Source: Trichoplax adhaerens (taxonomy: Eukaryota; Placozoa; Uniplacotomia; Trichoplacea; Trichoplacidae). From it: a stretch of 64,000 bases of DNA. The stretch spans positions 1,573,207 through 1,637,206 of the forward strand of contig NW_002060956.1 in assembly GCF_000150275.1 (NCBI RefSeq), written 5' to 3'. A model generated the notes under the pieces. The model saw only the letters and a list, made by a program, of their open reading frames with translations, was not told where the DNA came from and did no database searches. Position numbers and translations under genes: made by a program. Shown piece by piece: positions 55,310 through 64,000 of this stretch. Numbering within the stretch: the first letter of the stretch is position 1; every line of letters begins with the position of its first letter.

Positions 55310-57856
55310 TTATCTGGGTATAGGCCTTGATTTAGTCTTATTACTTGTCCGTTTCATAGCTCTATGGTCGGCTAATGACGCTGGCCTATGTCGCAAATTC
55401 CAGCACGTTTTGCAATAATATGCCCAACATAAACTATCGCGGCAAAAGTATGGGCCTGGGGCTTTATGACATTGAGTGCACATAGCATCTCGCAAATAAG
55501 GATCCAGTTGTATCTACATACATAGAGCATTAAATCACTTCAAGAAATACATCATAAGGTTTCAAAATAAACGTTCCTAGTGATCGTTATTAGGTTAAAA
55601 GTACCGTACATACCCGTTTTTTAAACTTTTTAGTTCGTATTTCTACAAAAGCAGCATTTACGGCTTTGATGTAGGATTTACGATTACTGAAGATCACCCG
55701 ACCAGAACCTAAAATCATTAATATTTCGTAATTATTGCAGCGGTATAAATTAACATTTTGATTTAATTTTTTGTTTTTTAAAGCTACCACCTATTGGGTA
55801 TTTATATTGGTCAGTATCTATGCCAGCATAGACAACTCCGCCAAACAGATCATCCATGATGTGCATAAGACCGTCTGTAAGAAAATAAAAAATTAAAGGT
55901 TTGCCAGCCTTGGATATTGCTATTCGAAGTTCACTTTGTAATATATATTGAGTTAACCAATAGTGGGAAGAGGTTCCCCACAGCAAGCAGGGATCTATTT
56001 TTATGCGATTCTACATGTAGGGCAGATAAAGTTAAGAAGTTACCTGCATTCAACATGCCATGTAATCCACCGACAAATATCGTTTTATCTATATCCAGTC
56101 GGGAACTTGCTATTCTTAATGCATTGCTATCATTCAATGCCCAAGGGATTACTTGCACTTCTTTGCTTTTTCGTTGTCTACTGGATACCAGTTGATAATA
56201 TTTATCATCTGAGCGCGAGCAGTTTTGAAGTAACTTCTTAACAGACTCGCTCGAGTTAAAAATCAGGTAGACATACCCTAAGTTCAGTCAAATGCGCGAT
56301 TATTAATTTTTTAGATACTTTCACCTTGTAAATCATGTCATGAGAGTCTAAAAATATAAACCTTTCGGAGGATGTTTGGAATGGTCGCAATCTTTGCCCG
56401 GCCATTCGACTGTAACATTACCGTAGGTTCCAAACGAGGCCAACAATTCAACTATTTTAATAAAGTAATAAGGTTAAGAGCAATATTTCTTGAAAGGAAA
56501 TGGATCATAGACAATTTGAACTTTTAAACAATGGACTATACCACTCAAGGGACACAAAATTTTTTTTAAGCGGTAATCATCAACACCTTAATTTAAGGTT
56601 TCAAGCAGAGAAACCTGCAGTTTTGTTGTCTGATAACTACTATTAAGCGTAAATTAAATCAGTCTTTGCACACCTTCTGTAATATCCCAGGGCACCCCAC
56701 CAATGAAAACCTTAACGGAGTATTCTGGCTCGATAAGAATTTTTCTAGGTAAACTACCGTGCCAAGTGATCTTAGGGTCGCATGATTCTAAAAAGATTAC
56801 GTTGTATAGCATTAGATCAACCACGACTGCTAATCATGGGTACTCTTACTAATTAAAAACACAATATCTTTCATTGTACTTGGCGACGATATATTGATTT
56901 ATACATTAATGCATGGCATGTATGCATAAAAATATAGTGTAAAGTAACAAAATTTGGTAGGGTTGACAATTTTTACAGTATATTAAAACTTTGAATCATT
57001 TCCTAATATGGTACAAGTGCACCGAGGATAATTGCTAAATCTTGACTAGACTCTACGTTTATAAAATTAATTAATTAAGTTCATTCTTACGCGCTAATCC
57101 TTTGCCACCTTGCCTTGAAGGATCATCTCGTAACTTCGGTGAGGATTCACTGCAAAAGCCACGGGTAATAGCTGAACTCCAGCCACCAGTGGCTGTCATA
57201 AATTGTATAAGGAAGGAATAAAGCAGTTAGGAAAAATTTTTTATAAATACTTTAATTAACAAGGTCGAATTTTCGTGATGGAATTTATATTGACCGAGTT
57301 TTCATACTTTACAGAAATGAATACTCACGGTGAAATTCGAGAATATTATTTTCAGTACTGCCAAATCCATTCTGATAGTTAACCAAGTCAGTTGAAGTGA
57401 AACTTAAATTTCTTTGAAGCTGAAATTAAATATATTAAATTATAATCAAAAGAGAAGTTTTGATAAAAAGCATATGAACAAATTTGTAGTACCGGTATTT
57501 ATATTTGTATATATATATATGGACAAGTACATGGACATATATATATATATATATACTATACTCGACGTGATAACTGAAGTGAAAAATAAGGCCAATAAAT
57601 ACCAGACATTTTCAAAGCGTTTAAAAAAAGATGAAAAAATTTATTAAAAATATTTCATTAATAACTTTTATACTTTGTGCGAAGGCCATGCTCCTTCGAT
57701 CATTGGTTCCACATTATGCTGATTAAGCCAGGGATGAAGAGTAAGTTGTTGAGTTTGATGGTTATTATTACTGGTCGAGTGACTTCCATTGCTGTCAATT
57801 CTCAGGAAATCACTTGAATGCACAGAATGTGCAGAATTCGCAGCTATTTTGTTCAT
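55310..57856 (-). CDS. CPEB: Cytoplasmic polyadenylation element-binding protein, CPEB2-4/Orb2 type
   Basis: Translational regulator binding U-rich elements in mRNA 3' UTRs. Exons: 57856-57674, 57371-57329, 57192-57091, 56787-56674, 56451-56362, 56277-56044, 55874-55791, 55708-55614, 55513-55310; phases agree, 382 aa. RRM1 at about 132-215 ([29 protein letters not shown]), the inter-RRM segment [17 protein letters not shown]2 at about 240-315 ([47 protein letters not shown]), then a ZZ-type zinc finger at about 318-372 ([33 protein letters not shown]). The VIPWxLxDSN and HGMLNA wording is that of CPEB2-4 rather than CPEB1. The N terminus is short with a small Asn/Gln/His patch; the frame is open upstream to 57931, and further 5' exons are possible, so the start is uncertain. 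Confidence 0.92.
57505..57556. repeat. TA dinucleotide microsatellite in CPEB intron 1
   Basis: Two TA runs (about 57511-57520 and 57539-57554) are separated by a short ATGGACA duplication. This is ordinary simple sequence. Confidence 0.7.
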
Positions 57857-60800
57857 ACCGGAAAATATTAAATGGACGGAAACAATAAGAGATGAAGTTG
57901 TTAGAAATGAGAATTTCAAAAGAGGTTTCATTAGATATATGCGTCAAACTCAATTCGCAGTTCCACCGTGTGATGTACTGCAATATGCAGCAGTTGATAT
58001 TACTTTTTATTCTGGGTACCTACCTGCAATTCTTCCATCTCCTATGGGAGAAATCAATTTTAGCGCTCTTTGAAAAGGGCTTTCATTGCTGTCTCGACTT
58101 TCAAAACTCTAAGAATGAAGTGACAAGTGCAAAGAAGAAAACAAATTAGATCGCGCCTACAGTTATTTCTGGCTTCATTTTGGATATCTAACACAAGAAT
58201 AGGCTTTTAACAATGTCACAAAAAATTTTTACAGGACGTCCATGAGAAAATGAACAGTCCATATACAGTCATTGTAAATACAATACTTTCTAATGTCGCA
58301 AGCGCATCGAGTCCAAAACATTTGTATCCATTTCAACAGCATACCGTTCATTTCTGAATCATTGAAGGAAACTAAGCCCTTGAATAAAGCATTTAATGCT
58401 CTAAACTTGTGCGGACTATCATTTCAAACTGTTACGTGATCTACGAGACTGTGGAAATAGCTAGCACTAAACAAGTCTCTCCAACCAATCACTGGCTAAA
58501 GATAAAAAAGTCTGCAGGTTTTGTAAACTACTGTGAATTTCAGCATTTCGTTGCAGTGAAAAAATACAGACATAACCAAATAGTCAAATGTACCATGGTA
58601 TCATCATTCAATGATTAGGCGGTGAGATCAATTCATGAAGTTTTATTACAATTTACGAATCTAACCTCAGAATGCATAGCGGAAGGGATCTTAGTGTAAA
58701 AAGAAACCAACTCACACCAAACAAATCTTTCCAAAAAATGGAGACTCAAGTTGAGGACGAACGGTTAAGTACAGTATTGTCAGTCGTGTAAGATCCGAAT
58801 GACGCACTTTCCTTTCAGTCTTGCGTGTATCCGTACAATTGCACCTTCAAGTAGGCTCCAATACGGTACGATACCGTTGTGAGGCAACAACTGATGCGAT
58901 TGTTATGTGTTCAGATTTCGGACGTAAATAATAAATACCTAATCAAATATTCAGTCAATCCTGTAACTTTGCCAGCAAATAAAACTCGACTCTTGCAGAT
59001 ATGTAGTTTTTGTATGGTGCGCTAGGAGCCCACAGGAACAGTAGCACTATACTGTACTGTTTGTACTCTAAATGTGGCGCAGTACTCTACTCTGTCAGGT
59101 ACTGTACCAACCAGCCAGGCAATCAGAATTGGAGTTTTATCTTTCTTGAAGGCGTGTTGGAGATTCTTATATAGCAATTTCTTGAGTCACTACTTTTATA
59201 CAGGATCATGTGCCTAGGAGATCATGGGAATGCGTCCATATGATTGGATAAATTGACAGCACGTGTCAGACTTGGTACAGTACATATCATTCCAGCTTGC
59301 AGTCGAAATGTCGAAGCGTTGAAACGATAACTACAGTATCAGCAATTCAGCATATTGAAAAATGAATTTTGAATTTGATTGACAGATAATATGATTTTTG
59401 GGGAAGTGAAAAATTCATTGCATCCCTATTACATCGTTAATAATTTTACTTAACTTAAAAGGAATTTCAATAACCAATGAAAGCTGTGATCACTGAAGTA
59501 GTTGATGAAGATACGTCGATAAAATGGACATCGATTTTTAGCGCTTTCGCGTTCGTGGCGAAACTCAAAAAATGGGAGCGCACAAACCTTCGGTACTATA
59601 CTCTGTACTCTACTGTACTGTACTATACTGTACACTACAGCACTGTCAAACTGTGCGACTCTCGTCATGCGCCATTCAGCCCAGCAGCCGTTCTGTACTC
59701 TGCGCATTTAAAATGACATTAGCAGCTTACGGCTAAAATGAAATGAAAAATTAATTGGTCTGGTAGAGTACAGTAAGAGAGAAGTAATCCCTCCTTTTAG
59801 CTTACTTGTATACCAAACGGAAGTGTTCTGTCAAACGCAAATTTTGCAGTCTGACTCTGCCCTGAAAGTTTCATTGCAATATGCTTTTTATCTTCTACGG
59901 TTTAAACCTTAAACCTTACCATAGTGCCTGTAACCAGTAATGTCGGTATTGAACTTCATTCCGAATCGGAGCCTTTCCGGTGCATTATACTGTACTTTGA
60001 TACATTGCCGTTCACTTCAAGTACAAAATGATAATGATAATATTATATATCATTAATATACTGTACAGCAGTACTTGAATTAAGTTGCGTAATATATCAT
60101 CAATGTAATGTATAGCGTGCATTTCCGTGCGATATCTTACACCTTGCATGACCTATGACGGTTGCTGATGTTTATTTAATTAATTGAATTTCATTTATTT
60201 ATTTTATTTAGGGTTGCCAGTTACCATATCATTTTATTAGACTGACATAAGGAAATACAGTCATGAAAAATTTGAAACCCGTTATTAGTAGGCTACGGTA
60301 AATCAAAACAATCAGTTATACGCGACACTTGTAGCTATGTTTATTAATTTTTGCTATGCATTACGATACGAATACTCAACTGTATCGAGCTACCAAAGGC
60401 CTCATTTAAATTAAGTGAAGGGAAAATCGAGGATTTTAATTCATCAGTCATTATTGCAGTTAATTATACCCTAAACATGTCATTAAAATTATGACCGAAA
60501 AATTATAATATGACAGTTCATAATGGTCTAATTGTAGTTTTAATGAATGTCTTTTATTTTGGATAGGATCCGCTAAGTTAAAATAGATGCGACGTTATTT
60601 TGTAGCAAATTTAGAGGTAAACCTCTATGGTATCAAGTTTAAACTATAAGGACTCAGTACAGATTCAATGCCGAAGTGAATACTATACGATAGCTGTTGT
60701 GCGGTACGAAACCGAAAACTTGAAAGGTATTTTATGCTTGCTTTTCATCGTAAGCTATTAAGGTACGAAGTCCAAAGCACCTTCCTGCTATAGTTTGCAA

Positions 60801-61253
60801 GTATAGCGATATGTAAAGACCTATTGTTTTGTTTACAGCATATGAAAAAAGAAATTAATCTCACACAATAACATACTACGCTGCATTTATTATGGATATT
60901 ATATTATTTATTTAGCAAATCTAAGGCAACTTAATTTGTTTTCTGATTATTTAAATTAATTGATAATACTTGCACAATTCACCCGCTACAACAATTAGTG
61001 TTAATAAGAAGTGAAATCTTGAATTCAGGCTGAAGGAAGCTCGGAGTGAACCTTTGCTCACGATTTCTAAAAAGTGTGATTTGTGCCAATACCGCACAGC
61101 TTAATCTACTGTACTACAAATGGATCAAGGAGCGCAGCGCAATTCTACTAGTTACCTACTACGCATAACCCTTAAATCTTAACACTAGTATTTGATCAAT
61201 CGGAACGATGATTGTAGTAATTAGAAATGGTATACATAATTATACGTTACTAC
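57857..61253. other. Gap upstream of CPEB
   Basis: 3.4 kb with no recognised gene. TACTGTAC-type motif clusters occur at about 59040-59110 and 59585-59640. Open frames on both strands at 59450-59716 run through the second cluster and are probably products of that repeat. A possible poly(A) signal for the downstream membrane protein (AATAAA on -) is at 60891-60886. Confidence 0.5.
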
Positions 61254-61651
61254 TTAAGAGCACGTTTCCTTTCTAATGTGTAATTCCAAGTTTTCATACA
61301 CACTATCGTTATCTTCGTCTTCTTTACAAGATAGACCATTATTATAAGTACCATATTCTACTTTTTCAGCTTCGCCGTTGCCTGTCATGGTAGCACTGGT
61401 CTCTTCAGTTCTTAGCTGAAACGTAAGACGTAAACGTAAATTTTTATTACATAAATTTTCTGAAAGAAATACTCTGTGATGAAATATTGACTTAAGATAA
61501 TAAATAGCAAATTAACTTTACTAACCAAGTAATAAATGACCGCTATAATACTCATTAAAGTTCCAAGGGCCAGCATTGTTAACAAAACTATCGTCCATAA
61601 TCTGCTACCGCTATTTGCTTTTGCTTCTATGTTTGAGAATACTGTTAAAAC
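61254..61651 (-). CDS. C-terminal two exons of a single-pass membrane protein with tyrosine motif
   Basis: Partial gene. Exons 61651-61526 and 61415-61254 (stop included), both phase 0 with GT-AG borders. The first ends the extracellular part and holds a clear membrane span (LWTIVLLTMLALGTLMSIIA, then VIYYL). The second encodes a 53-residue cytoplasmic tail with EYGTYNNGL and DSVYENLELH; SVYENL fits the ITIM-type pattern (S/I/V/L)xYxx(I/L/V). No ectodomain family can be named, because I could not connect upstream exons: the next - strand exon is either beyond 61652 in unrecognised form or outside the window. A type I receptor is the likely class. The protein could also be short, if the visible frame is extended by only one small exon. 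Confidence 0.6.
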
Positions 61652-61941
61652 CTATGAAAGGTAAAGATGAAAATGTCAAAGAAATGGTCCTGCTAAATAC
61701 GAATATGAATGCTTTTAATAATAATAACGTAAACACATGATCACTTATCAACTAACTAGCAGTTCATATGATGTTTACATTGTATGCAATTGTACAGCAA
61801 AATCGATGTCAGACTTATTGATCATTGATACATATATACAGTGCGGTAAACGTTTCGAAACTGCAGCAATCTGCATTACATCAAATGATGAACGATACAC
61901 TTTTAATTTTGTTAAAAGACTTTTTCAACTGCAGTACAGTT

Positions 61942-61979
61942 ATGGACTAGTAGAAGAAGGTTTTCTTCTACTAGTCCAT
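61942..61979. repeat. Perfect 17 bp inverted repeat, 4-base loop
   Basis: ATGGACTAGTAGAAGAA (61942-61958) pairs exactly with 61963-61979. It lies just upstream (on the - strand) of the membrane-protein exons. Confidence 0.85.
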
Positions 61980-62719
61980 GTTACAATGTAGAGTAAAAGT
62001 ACGAATTCAGTATATCACAGTGAAACACATTACGTGATACCAACTACCGTACTGTGGTACTACCGATTTACGTGTATTGTAATCTAAACATTCATGATTC
62101 AGTCATCACCAATTCATAACGACATTTCCAATTCGACCATTACTACACTTAACTGTTGCAGTAGTAAAGGTTGATGGGATTCTACAGGGATTGCAGTAAA
62201 ACAACTTGAGTTTTTTCGAGAGAAGAAACTAAAGTAATTAGTAATTTTATGCTGTACTACTGAATGAATTCCCGAATACAGCAAGAACTTTATAATTGAC
62301 TAAATGAACTTAGGTTGTAGATCAGTTCCCCATTCATGTGCTTATTCTAACGTTGATGTTTTAAAACGTTATTTATATCGCCGATATAATTTTATTGATT
62401 ATTTAACCGAAGACATTTACTCCGTAGAGAACTTTTATAGGATACAGTACCGTACTTGGAGTTTGTGGCAGTACTAAGCTGAATTTTCCTTCGATTGAAT
62501 TGACTAATTATAATTAGGTTTATCATTATTGATCGGTTTCATGAGTAAGCCTCTATAAATATTTGATGTCTTTCTTATTAAGATTGTTGGGGGCCATTTA
62601 CCTTGGTATTTTGGCCCAACTCGATAAATTTAAAAAGAATTTATTCGAAAACAACTTATGGAGGTGGGAATTGCGTATATATATCTGTTTTAGAATTACT
62701 TCAATTATTGTATGCGCTT

Positions 62720-62875
62720 CTACAGTACTGTACAATACAAGTACCGAGCACTGTACTGTAAGTCTCTGTAAGTGTACTGTACTGTACTGTACTGTACAGT
62801 AAGTCAGCGTTACTGCGGTAAAGTAAGTACTGTAAGTGTACTATACTGTACACTGTACACTTGTACAGTACAAAC
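62720..62875. repeat. TACTGTAC-rich block with ACTGT pentanucleotide run
   Basis: About 62774-62797 is an uninterrupted ACTGT repeat. It is flanked by further GTACTGTAC, GTACACTGTAC and TGTACAGTAC words. Because the word is self-complementary, the block can fold on itself in many ways. Confidence 0.8.
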
Positions 62876-64000
62876 GTGTGCTGCACGGTATTGTTTGGTG
62901 CTGAAAGCTCGTCCACCGCTAAATAAAGAGCGTTTACTTGCAGTGCTGTGAATTCATCATGATGGCCACAGGAAACTGTAAATTGTGAATGATTCATTGA
63001 TTAATTATTAATTACTATCCGTACGTACAATGTCAGAGTATGGACATGATTCATTCACAATTGAGAAATTGCCAATGGATAAGTCTGTGCTAGAGGCGGA
63101 GGAACTCAATTATAATGTACTGTGCTGTACTCTAGCGGCACTGATTGTGTACTTTACAAACTTAGCATCAGCTGTGATAGATCAAGGTTGACTGATGAAA
63201 AAATACGCACTGGTAAATACCACCGAATCGCATTTTTCATCGTGATAACAACTACAGCTTAAAATATCATAATTTAGGAATTCAGATCATTCATCGGCAG
63301 ATGAATTTGTTATGGTAGCGCGTTTTGAGGGAGGATTGATGCTCTAAATGCGCAGAGTGCGTTATTAAACAGTCAAAACTGGAATTTATTTCTGTGTTAC
63401 GATGTCATTATTTATGAAATCAATAGACTAAGGTACGTATTTTGAGTATAACGTAATTTTTATGGGCTCTGCAGGCAAAGCAAAAGTATGGTAGTATATA
63501 CAAATCCATAATCAGCAGATTCAGGATCATGAGTTAAATAAAGGCTAAGTATGGATAACTCACTCGCTGACTTCGTTATGACCATAACAGTTGGCATTAG
63601 TATTTGCAAAATATTAAAAGGGAGGGATTTCTTAAATGATTACTTATCGAAATGGTTTTAAATCAGTTACGAAAATCGGCAACTGCATATTTGATATTTT
63701 AAAATTGAACTTTGTAGTTGCCTTGTTTAGTAACTACCTTAACCCAGAATCTATGTGATGGTATTAGGGATTATTATCAGTAATAACTGTAAGTAGATTA
63801 AATTTAAACGTATCCATCCATATCTATCAAGCCACTAGCTTTATAATATGATGTACTGTACGTATTTGACGGCCAATCAAATAGTGCATCGCCTAATGAA
63901 ATACACGATGCATCAAAATTTACTATTGACATTTAGGTACATCGGTCGATGGTTCGTTCGGTTTACTTGCTATTTTATATTCGTACCTTGCCGACAAAGG

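Larger units (their letters stand above)
61652..64000. other. Right end of window, no gene called
   Basis: This holds the hairpin at 61942-61979, a dense TACTGTAC block at about 62720-62875 including an ACTGT pentanucleotide run, and a + strand open frame from ATG 62566 whose first 40 residues look protein-like before it runs into the repeat. No splice-consistent exon was identified. Confidence 0.4.

Noticed and set aside
59450-59716. Overlapping open frames on both strands
   Set aside because: They run through a TACTGTAC block, which has few stops in any frame; the Tyr/Ser/Thr/Val-rich translation is a repeat artefact.
61780-61875. Possible extra - strand exon of the membrane protein (reads YVSMINKSDIDFAVQLHT)
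   Set aside because: It has acceptor and donor-like borders, but the donor phase does not fit the next exon at 61651, and the opposite strand is open too.
62701-62997. 98-codon - strand frame
   Set aside because: Most of it is translation of the ACTGT/TACTGTAC repeat.

Overview
The window is AT-rich nuclear DNA of an animal with intron-dense genes and compact introns. The gene content is animal-specific: a full zonula occludens (ZO/TJP) scaffold with PDZ-PDZ-PDZ-SH3-GUK-ZU5 order, a proprotein convertase, an Orb2/CPEB2-4-type translational regulator, aminopeptidase N, a GT10 fucosyltransferase and a ropporin-like ciliary protein. My inference is an early-branching metazoan, most likely a placozoan (Trichoplax or a relative). 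This rests on gene style, not on a database match.

Layout, left to right: (1) 680-2903, + strand, the 3' two exons of an AN1 zinc-finger (ZFAND5/6) gene, split by a 1.8 kb intron that holds a double hairpin. (2) 14710-4891, - strand, a complete 18-exon aminopeptidase N gene (936 aa) with a 4.9 kb first intron. (3) 14800-18400, a gene-poor stretch full of diverged tandem repeats. (4) 35980-20122, - strand, the 22-exon ZO gene (1812 aa as modelled). (5) 40137-37713, - strand, PNO1, 7 exons, 240 aa. (6) 41761-42985, + strand, ROPN1L, 6 exons, 224 aa, divergent from PNO1. (7) 45248-46447, + strand, an intronless alpha-1,3-fucosyltransferase of 399 aa. (8) 48583-54771, + strand, a furin-like convertase, 18 exons, 653 aa. 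(9) 57856-55310, - strand, CPEB2-4-like, 9 exons, 382 aa, convergent with the convertase. (10) 61651-61254, - strand, the last two exons of a single-pass membrane protein with a tyrosine motif in its tail. The rest of the right end is intergenic.

Exon models were built by hand from homology plus GT/AG borders. In every multi-exon gene the codon phase closes across every junction, and total lengths agree with the families, so the models are internally consistent. They have not been tested against transcripts.

The genes do not form a pathway. Several act at the epithelial surface or in secretion (ZO, APN, fucosyltransferase, convertase, receptor tail); the others act in ribosome assembly, translation control, cilia and ubiquitin/stress biology. 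The least explained parts are non-coding: clusters of a TACTGTAC-type motif between and upstream of genes, several perfect short inverted repeats, two decaying tandem-repeat fields, and a recurrent GTTCG 5' splice site. I found no CRISPR array, rRNA gene or intact mobile element, and no tRNA gene I would support.
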